Shown: positions 11,501 through 20,030 of the stretch, one piece after another
Position numbering within the stretch: the stretch's first letter is position 1
Layout of the letters: every line of letters starts with the position of its first letter
Assembly (NCBI GenBank): GCA_027604665.1
Contig: JADGIZ010000195.1
Span: forward strand, 1 to 20,080
Length of the DNA stretch: 20,080 bases
Direction of reading: 5' to 3'
Source of the DNA: Polyrhizophydium stewartii
Taxonomy: Eukaryota; Chytridiomycota; Chytridiomycetes; Rhizophydiales
The notes under the pieces: generated by a model
The model's database searches: none
Told to the model about the DNA's origin: nothing
Seen by the model: only the letters and a program-made list of their open reading frames with translations
Position numbers and translations under genes: made by a program

Positions 11501-14148
11501 AGCTCTTGGGCTCGCTGGAAACGCACAAGCAGCAGGCGAGCCAGCTGGTGCAGGAGCGCCAGGCCATTCAACTCCGCGCACGCGAGCTGTCGGAAGCCCT
11601 CGAGCGCAAGACGCAAGAGGCGGCAGATCTCGCCGCGCGTGAGGCGACTCTCAAGGAGTCTGTGCGCATGCGTCAACAAGAAGTGCACGAGTCATCGCTG
11701 AGAGCTGAAAGAGCCGAGCTGCGCGTCACCGAACTTGAGCGCATCAACCGCACGCACGAGTCCGAGTCGAACAATCTGCGCGAGCAGCTCAAGCTCGAGC
11801 AGGCGGATGCGCGCGAAAAGCTCAAAATCTGTGAAGCTGATGCACATAAGCGGCTTGCTGCCGCCGAGGCTGAAGCTCAAAGGCGACAGGACTCTGCGAT
11901 TGAGTTGTTGCGCGCGCGTATGGCTTCTGAAGCCGCGGAGCAGCTACAGAAGGCCGTGGATCAGCGTACTGAAGCTGTCTCGAAACTCCAACGCGAGGCA
12001 GACGCCGCAGCTGCGCGATGGGAGTCGGAACGGGAAGAGCTTTGCAAATCTGTACAAGAACTCACGACGCGGCTTGAAGAGCAGAGCGCTGAGATGCGCC
12101 AGCTGCACGGACAACTTGCCCAGCTCTCTGATGAGCGCAAACGCCAAGTCGACGAACTGATTGGCGAGCTCGAGGAGAGAACCAAGCAGCTCCTGATTTG
12201 CAAAAAGAAGCTCAAGCAAGACGAGGTTGAGCTCGTTGGGCTGCGCGAGCGTGTTCAGCAACTGTCGACAATCCGCGACGAGATGGCGCAGCAGTTCCGC
12301 GAGCTGCTGCAGGAATCGCAGGATCTCAAGTCGGAGATTGCGACAAGCAGAGCTGCCGCCGAAGCACTGCAGGTGCAGTGCGACGCTCACCAGACTCGCC
12401 TCGGCGAGCTTTCAGATGCAGAGACACAGCTGCAGGCTGCGCGCGACGAGCTGGCCGAGACCGCGAGGACTGTCAAGCAGCTCGAATCTAGCCTTGCGCT
12501 GGCAAGCAAACAGGCGAGCCTTCAGGCCAAGCAGCTTGCGAGCGTACAGATGGCGTTCAGCGAGATCGCCAAGCTCTCAGGCATTCCGCCTTGCTTCCCA
12601 GAAGACGAGATGCTGGAAGCCTCACCCAAGCCTGGCAAAGTCAAGCGCAAAGGCGCTCTGGCTGCATGTGCTATGGACAATGCGTACCTCGTGCGCGTTG
12701 TTGGGGCGGTGGGCGATGCCATCAATCGTGCCGAGCACACGCAGGAGCTGCTCAATGCGGAGCGCGAAAAGGTTGGCGAGTTCAAGGAGCTTCAGCAACT
12801 TGCTGAGCAGGAGCTTGCCGCAGCCTCGGGTGCTTTCCAGGCGATCGAGGAGCGCATTCGACAGCGCGACCAGCAAGTTGCGAATGACCGCGATGAAGCC
12901 CGCCGGCAGATTGACTCCGCGGCTCGTGCAAACGAGCTGCTCAAGAAGGAGAAGGCGCATCTAGAGGCCAAGGCCCAGAAGCTATGCCAACAGCTTGCTG
13001 GCGTTGAGAAGGAAAAAGCCGAGCTGGAGCACAGCTTCGTGCAGCTGTACGAGCGTCTCAAAAACGGCAAAGAAATGCAGGCGATGGATGCGCTTAATCT
13101 TAATCACAGCATCGCCGAGCTCCAGGCCGACAAGGAGCGTCTCGAGCGACAGATTTCCGAGCAAGCTAAGCAGTGCAGTATTTTGTCAGAGAAGCTGCGT
13201 GCAGCCGAATCAGAACGCAGCCGACAGCGCGAAGCAAGCGAAGCCGTCATGGAGCAGCGCGCCAAGGGCCAACAGCTTCTCGACGCAGCGAACAACACTG
13301 CAAAATCGATGGCGTTTGAGCTTGAGCGATGCCGCGATCAGGTCGCACATCTGCGCGATGAGGTTCAGCAGCTCCGCAGAGAAAAGGCCGACGTGACGAT
13401 GCACGTCAAGGCAAGCACAGACAAGCTCAACATGGAGCTTGCACGCACAAAGGAGGAGACCATTCGGCTTTTGTCCGAGTGCAGCGTTCTGCGCGAGTCG
13501 AACAAGGAGCGAGCTGCGCAGCTCGAGAAACTGGAAGAGAAGCTGACCCGTTCCGAGCATCGCGAGATCGAGCTGCGCGACCGCGCGTACGCTCTCAGCG
13601 AGGATCTCAAGCACGAGAAGGTCCGGGCAATGTCTTTGGAGCAGGACTATGATCAGATGAAGATATACACAACATCACTCGAGTCGAAGCTGCAGTCGAT
13701 CCAACTCCGCACGCAGAGCGCTCAGGCTCAACACTACACCGGAGCACCGGCACACAGCAACGGTCACGGCTACATGTCTCCGCGTCAGAATACAACGTGC
13801 TCGCAGCCTGACAGTAGACACACAAATGCGCAGGGCTGCGCGGTGAGGGCGCCGGGCAAGCTTCCGATGCCGTTGTTCGGTGACGCGGGGCCGCACCCTT
13901 CTTCTATGCGCGGCATGCATCAAAGCCCTGTCGTTTTCTCACAGCCGTATCCACTACCGGTACTGCATCCGTTTGTGTCGGACGAAAACGATGTCGTGCC
14001 GCTGCTGTCAATGGTCGAAGAGCTGATTGCATACGAACCTGAACTCGAGCGGCAGCAGAATATGCTCGACAGACTCGACAAGCTCAAGACCGTTCTAGGC
14101 CACCAGCCCCTGGCGCCAGCGCGAACTCTGTTTGGTGTCCAATCGTGA
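2523..14148 (+). CDS. Giant RhoGEF: two SH3, DH-PH and a long coiled coil
   Basis: This is a Dbl-family guanine nucleotide exchange factor, expected to load GTP onto a Rho-type GTPase at membranes or the cytoskeleton. Exons 2523-7565, 7629-8367, 8466-9799 and 9859-14148 give 3,801 residues. Order of parts: Ser/Pro-rich, probably disordered tail (1-1140); SH3 (about 1142-1211, with YWWMG and GFFPRHHV); SH3 (about 1253-1315, with GGWWKG and TGWFPALCV); Lys/Arg-rich linker (about 1325-1370); DH (about 1656-1842, with ELLQTERDYVRDL and the CR3 helix FLLKPVQRICKYPLLL); PH (about 1846-1977, with KLFLFNDIIILAR and a C-terminal helix Trp); coiled coil (about 2015-3655); a final helix near 3757-3790. 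Introns are 63, 98 and 59 nt. The 8466-9799 exon encodes both the PH end and the start of the coiled coil, so this is one gene. The start is uncertain: ATG 2523 is only 12 nt after MED7, and ATG 2610 (context ACCATGC) is an alternative. In-frame introns may exist at 4435-4665. It does not match the CDC24, Rom2 or Bud3 layouts. Confidence 0.88.
4435..4665 (+). other. AT-rich block with in-frame intron-like signals in the RhoGEF tail
   Basis: This block is visibly AT-richer than its surroundings and, if translated, encodes a hydrophobic stretch with Trp and Cys unlike the flanking Ser/Asp-rich tail. It has intron-like signals: GTGCGG at 4435 with GTTGAC at 4476-4481 and AATAG ending at 4494 (60 nt), and GTAAGC at 4597 with CTGAT at 4651-4655 and CGCAG ending at 4665 (69 nt). 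The whole block is 231 nt. All three spans are multiples of three and contain no in-frame stop, so the frame cannot decide between exon, two short introns or one longer intron. Another donor-like GTATGT lies at 4558. Confidence 0.4.
6818..6860 (+). repeat. Poly-alanine codon repeat (GCN) in the RhoGEF
   Basis: A run of mixed GCC/GCA codons encodes about nine consecutive alanines between the second SH3 domain and the DH domain. It lies in a low-complexity linker with no other visible structure. Confidence 0.7.
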
Positions 14149-14187
14149 ACTGCACACTGTGAATATCAAAGCAGAATAGAGTGGCAT

Positions 14188-14227
14188 GCATATGCGACTG
14201 AAACGCCGAAGGCGTGGTTCATATGCG
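14188..14227. repeat. Small hairpin in the convergent 3' interval
   Basis: The 104-bp interval between the RhoGEF stop (14148) and the EF-hand gene stop (14253) holds a 5-bp stem, ACGCC-GAA-GGCGT, at 14203-14215. Copies of ATATGCG flank it (within 14188-14196 and 14220-14227). A role in 3'-end formation for either transcript is conjecture. No AATAAA is seen. Confidence 0.5.
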
Positions 14228-14252
14228 AAGCGGGCCGCTAAAGCCGCAGCCA

Positions 14253-15290
14253 TCACAGCGACATGCGTTTGAAGTCCTCGAGCCCAATCTTGCCGTCATG
14301 GTCCTTGTCGAACCGTGCGAGCAGAATCTGATCAGCACGTTTAGTCGCCATGCCGTATTTGCTGAACGACGCAGCAAGTCGGCGCAGCTGAGGGGGGCTC
14401 AAAGCGTTTCCGTCAGGTCGGAACCACTGTCAAGTATTTTTCAGCATGACTGCGTGGCGCCCACCACCGAATGCAATCTCAATCCACCTCGAATGCCTCG
14501 TCCCATGGCGTTGAGGCCATATTCTTGTTCAACAGCATGTTACACAGCTGATCTTTTGTCGCTGTTTCTTTCCACTCGCCGAGCAGCTTCTGGGCACCGG
14601 CTGGTAAATCGCCAAAGTACTTGTCCGCGAAAAGGCGAATGTCGCTTGGCGTAATGCGCTGCCCGTCGCGGCTGATGATCTGAAAGGCATTACTGACATC
14701 GTCCAGCGTGACACCGTGGGATGTCAGAAAGATGCGGATGAACTCCTCGTCAACAGCAGGCGTGTGTCGCTCGTGAGCAGGATGGTGACTCTGGCGCCGC
14801 TGGATGGCTCCGCGCTGCATGCTAGTTCTACGCCGGTCGGCCCCGCTGGATCCGTGTTCTGCCTGCCCGCCAACCCCAACTGCAAACGAGAACAGCCGAT
14901 CGCGCGGCGCGCGTTGGCTGTGTCCGCCGATCGACGATGCGAACGAGTCCTCTTGAGCTAGAGGCATCCCAGGAACGTGCGATAACTTGCGCGACTGCAT
15001 CGTCATGCGCCGGCCGTCGCCGTCTGAGGGATGTCTACCATCGTGCGACATGCGTGGAAGCTGCAGAGCGCCGACTCCGCCAGGAGCCGTTGCTGCGTCC
15101 TCCATCGACGCGATGGGACGCCAGAGGCCGTCAGCGAGCGTAAACAAAGGCGCCAAGGGGGCCAAGGCCACCTACTCCCAACGCCACCGCGGCTGAGCAC
15201 GGCTTCGTGGGCAGCTGTTTGCCTGGGTTTCAAGCTCGGCCGATGGAAGTCGCTTCGCCCAGCATCATCATGGGCTGAGAAGCCTTCCAT
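14253..15290 (-). CDS. Calmodulin-like EF-hand protein, three exons
   Basis: This is a probable calcium sensor. Exons (minus) 15290-15188, 15092-14488 and 14426-14253 give 293 residues. The ATG at 15290 has a strong context (ACACCATGG). Residues 1-147 are polar and Ser/Arg-rich, probably disordered. Residues 148-293 form a 146-residue region, close in length to calmodulin (148). Repeat 1 is degenerate (RDGQRITPSDI), repeat 2 is a degenerate helix pair (KETATKDQLCNMLL), repeat 3 is degenerate (RPDGNALSPPQL) and repeat 4 is canonical (DKDHDGKIGLED, residues 276-287). Position 12 of that loop is Asp rather than the usual Glu. The last intron (14487-14427, 61 nt) uses GTGGAT and CTTGACAG and joins EAFE to WFRPDG, restoring the repeat. 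The first intron is 95 nt with donor GTGGCG at 15187; donor GTAGGT at 15175 is an equally in-frame alternative that would give 297 residues. It converges with the RhoGEF and lies 281 bp downstream of the thiolase stop. No specific family name is justified. Confidence 0.8.
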
Positions 15291-15571
15291 GGTGTCTTGG
15301 ACTGAGATGGAAAAAGTATGTTCTCGACGATACTTCTCGAAGCGGCGACCCGCATCTCCGCCGCAGGCAGCACGCGCGGTGCCCAGCACACGATGGACAG
15401 CGGGCGGCGCGCAACGGCCGCTGAGATGCGTTTATGGGTGCGATCCACCGCGCTGCAGCGCGCGGTGCGTGCCGCGGCGCCGGCAGCCGGGTCCGGCGCC
15501 GGACAGACTCCCGGCTGCCTGTTGGCACCCTCGCTCGCCCCCGCCGTCCCGAAAACCATAAATACCGCCGC

Positions 15572-17210
15572 TCAGTGCGCCGACTGGCCCGCCGTCGCCG
15601 ACGACAGGATCGCGATCGAGCTGTGCGAGAAGATGCCGCCGTTGCCATACACAAGCGCACGCCGCGCGTTGCGCACCTGCCGCTGCGGCCCGGCCGTGCC
15701 CGTCAGCTGCGCGTGCGCCTCGATGATGTTGTACATGGCCGGCACCTCCCACGGCGCGCCAAATGCAAGCAGCCCGCCGTGCGTGTTGACCGGGAAGATG
15801 TCCTGCGGCCGGAACGACGTCGCGTCCGACCGCCGCATCGCGTCCAGCAGCTCGTGGTACTTGAGCTCAATGTATGCGCCGCCGCGGCCCTTTGGCGCAA
15901 GCCCGACGGCCTCGACGGCGCGGATCAGGCAGATCGGATAGCAGTCATACAGCCCGAAAAAGTCAATGTCCTTGACGCCCACCTGCGCCTCCTCATACGC
16001 AATCGACGCCGCTTCCTCGCACGAGAACGCCTCCTCGGTGATCAGCGACGGATCCTTGGCCGGATACAGCGGCCCGGACGCCTCGCCGCCGCCAATGATC
16101 ACCGTGCCCGTGTCGCGCGGCAGTCCCTTGCGCTCGAGGAACGTCGACGACGCAACCAGGATCGCCGCGCCGCCGTCCGCCCGCCGCGCGCACTCGAGCA
16201 GGTTGGTCACTGGTGCGACCGGCGCCGACCCAAGCACGTCGGCCAGCGTGCGCGGCGCCTTGGTCAGCGCATATGGGTGTCGCGACGCCATGATGGACAT
16301 CAGCGCAGAGCACATGGCAAGCTGCTCGCGCGTCGTGCCGAACCGCTGCATCTGGTACTGCGCCATGCGGTCGTATCCGTGCGGGATCACCGGCGACGGC
16401 AGGTTCGCCTCGGGGTGGCTGCACGTCTGGTCCGCACGCCGCAGGAACTCGTCGCTCGGCAGGTTCTTGACGGCGTCGCCTGGCCCACGGAGGCGGCCAG
16501 ACCGGTGGTCGCAAGATGCCGGCCGCAAGCAGGGCAATGTGTCGGCGAGACGGCCAGACGGTGCCAGCAGGACGGCAGGACGGCGAGATGACGCCAGAAG
16601 GACGGCGAGATGGCGGAACCAGGCGATGCACGTGCGTCAGCAGCCGCGGTCACGGGGATCCGTGCCCGAGCCGGCGCGCACCGGCAACAACCGCAACAAG
16701 GTCGGCGCCTTCCATCTGCACCATGCGCTTGGCCTCGAGCAGACCCGTGACGGGGCCGGCGCCGCCCGTGTCGACCGTGCGCACAATCAGGCTGCGGCCG
16801 GGCAGCATGCCGATCTGGGTTGCGAGGTAATGCGCTTCCTGCAGCGAGCACGCCGGGTCAGCCGCCTGCCCACTCGCCTCGCGATCGGCGGGGCCGCTCG
16901 CCCAGCCCACGCCGCCCGCGGCTCCGCACGAGGTGCATCCGCGGCCCGTACGAGCAGCCTCTGCCCGCCAGCCTCCACCCCCGCATGCGGTGCGGCGCAC
17001 CATGAAGTGCGGCTCGGCCAGCGACGGAATGGCAATCAGCCCCTTGAGGTCGCGGACGTCGAGCCCGACAGAGTCCAGCGCCGACTGCAGCGCCTGCTGC
17101 ATCAGCTGCGTCGGCGTCGCGTGGCCGCGGGGCCCCGCAGGCGGGTTGAGCCGAGTCATTCCCGTGCCGATGATGCGCACGGACCGCATGAGTCTGAAGG
17201 GCGGCGGCAT
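15572..17210 (-). CDS. SCP-x-type thiolase-fold protein lacking canonical catalytic residues
   Basis: This is a thiolase-superfamily protein of the SCP-x/acetyl-CoA acetyltransferase-like branch. Exons (minus) 17210-17001, 16838-16682 and 16479-15572 give 424 residues. Family marks are RIIGTGMTRL at the start, LIAIPSLAEPHFM-EAHYLATQIG across intron 1, AVVAGDAV-NLPSDEFLRRAD across intron 2, then GLYDCYPICLIRAVEAVGL, NTHGGLLAFGAPWEVPAM and ALVYGNGG. Where classical thiolases have the nucleophilic Cys (CxSG), this protein reads TVDTGGAG (residues 91-98). The GHP His is replaced (GAP, Ala364), and the C-terminal CxGGG Cys is absent (YGNGG, 400-404). Ltp2-type thiolase-fold retro-aldolases also lack the Cys, so an aldolase or non-thiolytic role is possible, but I cannot assign a substrate. 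The C-terminus (SAH) is not a clear PTS1. The start could also be the Met at 17189. Intron 1 (162 nt) is in frame and stop-free; intron 2 is 202 nt and repetitive. Confidence 0.88.
16542..16612. repeat. Imperfect tandem repeats inside the thiolase's second intron
   Basis: The 202-nt intron (16681-16480, minus strand) contains two exact 14-bp copies of AGGACGGCGAGATG (16577-16590 and 16599-16612), spaced 22 bp, plus diverged copies of GGCGAGACGG and GACGGCAGG just to the left. It looks like a small decaying minisatellite that has lengthened this intron beyond the usual 57-98 nt. Confidence 0.8.
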
Positions 17211-18643
17211 GGCGTGCTGATCTCTGCGAGAGCGAGGTTGTTGCTGGTGCAGCCGGAAAGAAAACGGCTGTCGCCCAAAGGCCGGTCTGTTGCGCCGCGA
17301 GTGGGCACGGCTGGCCGCGGACGGCCCGCCTTGTGTCCATGCGTGCGTTTGCCCAGCGGCTGGTTCGCCAGCGGGGTCGAGAGGTGTGACGCCTGTCCAT
17401 TGCGAGACATGTGCAGCTGGTGCTGCCTCTCGCTGCAGCCGTGGACGGCATCGGCCAGTCTGGGATCGAGGTTGAGAGCGGTGTCTCGCATGCGGGTGGC
17501 GTGTGCGGGGAGTCACGGCGTCACTGCAAGAGAGCCATGTCCGGCAGGAGTCGAGCCGCAGCAGCGTGGGTCTGTCAAGGCACCAGCAACAACACCGACC
17601 AGACTGCTGGATCGACTTGTCACAGACCGCAAGCAACAAAGTGCGGTTGGCGAGCAGGCAGCAGCCTTGCCAAGAGATGTCCGCGGCGGACAGTCCGGCC
17701 CTGTGTGGCGCCGCACGAAACTCCGACGATCGAGCTGAGAGCCCCGCCAACGGCGCGGAGGCGTGTGTTGAAGGGGGGCGGAGCCCCCACTTTATTACGC
17801 ATACCCTTGGGGCCTCGCGATAACGGCGCGGAGGCGACGAGCAAAACGACGCTGAGTTTGTGCCGGAGTTGGTCGAGTGAGAATCGTCGTGACAGTCAAT
17901 ATCTGCGGCGCTGGCGTCTCGGCGCCTGGATCGATCGTCGCGGATCGAGGTTGCAAGGGAGACTCGCCTCATTCAATTGTGGAAAGAGTTGCTGGACATG
18001 GGTCTGAGGCTTGAAATGCTCGACGCGCCGCCGCAAGGCTCGATTGTTGCGGCAGCCGGGTTGTGTTTTCTGGACGTCTGGGCACCGCCATGTTCTTGAA
18101 ATGATATGCTGCCAGGACAGTCGAGTCGCAGGCTGCCGATGCCAGTCTTGTCAATCTGCCGATTGTCATTCTTGGCGGAGCACTCTGCAACAAGGCACGT
18201 CCGATGAACAACTGGTTGCGCGGGTTCTCGTGGTTGAGGATCGTGGTGGTGCCCTGAGCGAGGTGCGCACTTGCTGCAGCGCTCAATGTGCTTGTGCTCT
18301 TCCCTGTTGACGTGCCGTCACGACGCTGCTGATTGGCACCACTTGTGCGATCACATCGCGAAACCACAAGAGAATGGATTGGAGAGCGGAACGTCGACTC
18401 AGGCACGCCTTCCGACAACAAACAGCATGCCATCCTGAAGTCGCATGCCGCGCCGACACACGGATTGCGGGACAGGCGAGAGGCATCGAGCGCAGGGTCA
18501 TGTTCATTGCAAGGCTTGTGCATCGCGGCGTCGCTTCCTGCGCGGCGCCGAGGCCGCCCGCGCACGCCGCATCGCGCTCGCCCGGCGAGCGAGCGAGGAT
18601 GCGGGCGTGCGCGGCGTCGGCCGGGCTGGGTGGTTTGATACGT
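17211..18643. other. 1.4-kb interval without a supported gene
   Basis: This lies upstream of the thiolase and downstream of the last gene. Several open frames exist on both strands, the longest being a minus frame continuing upstream of the thiolase ATG to 17972 and another at 18565-17969. Their translations show no recognisable domain, and composition is less GC-biased at codon third positions than in the real genes. The interval presumably holds the thiolase promoter and the 3' UTR of the coiled-coil gene. A degraded gene or an unrecognised non-coding RNA cannot be excluded. No tRNA or rRNA is seen. Confidence 0.5.
17749..17836. repeat. 15-bp direct repeats flanking a GC hairpin
   Basis: AACGGCGCGGAGGCG occurs at 17749-17763 and again at 17822-17836. 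Between them is a perfect 6-bp stem, GGGGGC-GGA-GCCCCC (17774-17788), followed by an AT-richer ACTTTATTACGCATACC. The arrangement resembles a short inserted element or its footprint, but no transposase, long inverted repeats or second copy is visible in the window. Confidence 0.55.
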
Positions 18644-18720
18644 GGGTGTGAGGGTGTGAGGGTGTGCGGGTGTGCGGGTGTGCGGGTGTGCGGGTGTGCG
18701 GGTGTGCGGGTGTGCGGTGT
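18644..18720. repeat. (GGGTGTGM)9 minisatellite, G-quadruplex-prone
   Basis: Two GGGTGTGA units are followed by seven GGGTGTGC units and a partial copy. Regularly spaced GGG runs, five bases apart, satisfy the simple G3N1-7 rule for quadruplex formation on the plus strand. It lies about 55 bp downstream of the coiled-coil gene stop (minus strand), so in that gene's transcript it would be C-rich. Confidence 0.95.
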
Positions 18721-18775
18721 TGCGAGACGGGGCGGGCAGGAGCCGCTTCCGGGTGGGGGCGAGCGGATGTGTGGC

Positions 18776-19945
18776 TCAGCGGCCCCAGGTCAGCGCAAGC
18801 GACAGCCGCCGCGCGATGGACGGCCGCCCGCCGCCGGCGTCCGGGTGTGCGGCTGCCGTGGCGGCCATGCCCGCAACAGACGCCTGCACCAGCAGCTGCT
18901 TGAGCTCGGCGGTGCGCTGCGCGGCCTCGGCCGCCTGCCGGGCCGCCGCCTGCGCCGCACGCCGCTGTCTGCCGACCGCCGCCTCGACGCCGTCCAGCGC
19001 TCGCGCCGCCGCCGTGCCCGCCACGGCCGCCCGCGCCGCCGACAGCGCTGCGTCGACGTCGGCCGCCGCTGCATCGCGGTCGCCGTCGGCCGGCGGCGGC
19101 GCACGCTGCCTGCTTGGCGCGGGCGGCGCGGGCTGCGATGCCAGCAGCGCCTCGATCTTGGCATGCTGGGCGTCGATGACCTCTTGCGCCGCCGCGAGCT
19201 CGCCGGCCAGCCGCTGCGAGTGCTGCTCGAGCTCGCCGATGCGCTGCGCGTGCTGCGAGTCCGCTTGGGTCATGTGGCTGCTGCACTCGTCGTGATGGCT
19301 GCTGCACTCGGCGCCGCGGTCGCTGCGGTCGCTGCGGTCGTCGTCGTCGTCGAGGGCGATGCCCGAATCGGCCCGCTCGGAGACGGCGCGGGCGCCAGCC
19401 GGTGGCCGCGCGGCGGCCAGCGCACGCTGCAGCGCGGCGACCTCGCCGTCGCGCGCCGCCAGCTGCCCGCGCAGCGTGGCCACAAGCGCCTCGAGCCGCG
19501 CGATGCGCTGGGCCGGCTCGTCGCCCCATCGCGGCTGCAGGAGCTGCCCGTCGTCTCCGAGTGCCTGCGGGTGCCTGTGGCCGCCGCACGCCGGTCAGCG
19601 CCTCCCCGGCAGCGCACGCACTCGCACGCAGCCTCCACCACCACCAACGCCGCCCGCAACGCACCCGCCCGCAAGCAGCTGCGTCACGGAGATGACCCGG
19701 CGGTCGACTCGGTGCCCCGTGCCGTCGCCCGCAGACGCCGCACGCGGCCGCGCCGCAGCCACGACCCGCACGGCCGGTGGCGGCCCCGCTGGCGGCACCC
19801 CAGGCGGCGCCGACGCCGCGCCGGCCGCATACGCCGGCTGCCCGCCGTCCGCAGCGCCCTCGCTGCTGCGCGAGCGCCTGCGCGACTGGCGGAAGCGCTC
19901 GAGCCGCTGGCGCGCAATGGTCGCCCTGTCGCTGCTGCTGTCCAT
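18776..19945 (-). CDS. Ala/Arg-rich coiled-coil protein, two exons, unknown function
   Basis: I do not recognise a specific family. Exons (minus) 19945-19665 and 19574-18776 give 359 residues. The 90-nt intron (19664-19575) has the GTGCGT donor common here, a CTGAC branch-like site and a CCACAG acceptor, and it is phase 2, joining LLAGG to HPQALGDD. The start MDSSSDRATIARQRLERFRQ leads into a basic SRRRSRSS stretch, then an Ala/Pro-rich linker. From about residue 110 there are heptad-like helices (RIARLEALVATLRGQLAARD). An acidic patch (DDDDDRSDRSD) is followed by a duplicated ECSSH segment, then more helices rich in Ala and Gln to the stop. A short basic N-terminal KL/RL-F-Q-R type motif recalls golgin or AKAP-type scaffold starts, but the resemblance is weak. 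The strong periodic Ala content is partly a GC effect. The 5' UTR contains CA repeats. Confidence 0.65.
19275..19310. repeat. Duplicated 15-bp coding repeat
   Basis: TGGCTGCTGCACTCG occurs at 19275-19289 and 19296-19310, 21 bp apart, inside the minus-strand coiled-coil gene. It encodes two copies of a seven-residue unit beginning ECSSH. The neighbouring GTC/CTG-rich tracts encode the Asp/Ser/Arg runs. It looks like replication slippage that kept the frame. Confidence 0.75.
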
Positions 19946-20030
19946 GAGTCCAAGTGGCCGAGCCGCCGCCTGCCCGCTTCTCGATGCGCCGCAGCCCCAC
20001 CCCGGCCCGCATCGCAGCACAATGCGCAGG

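Noticed and set aside
16480..16681. Thiolase as a frameshifted pseudogene split between two open frames
   Set aside because: A GTGCGC to GCCAG intron joins VVAG to DAVKNLPSDEF exactly as in the family, so the gene appears intact in structure.
15434..17738. Two long plus-strand frames (15434-16591 and 15966-17738)
   Set aside because: Both lie opposite the thiolase exons, whose motifs are clear on the minus strand; their translations are Arg/Ala-rich without domains.
17969..18565. Minus-strand 198-codon frame in the gene-poor interval
   Set aside because: A short segment (PPRMTIGRL) faintly recalls RNA polymerase second-subunit sequence, but the surrounding residues do not support it and no other motif of that family is present.
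18644..18720. Telomere or subtelomere
   Set aside because: The 8-bp unit is not TTAGGG or another known fungal telomere unit, and ordinary genes lie on both sides.
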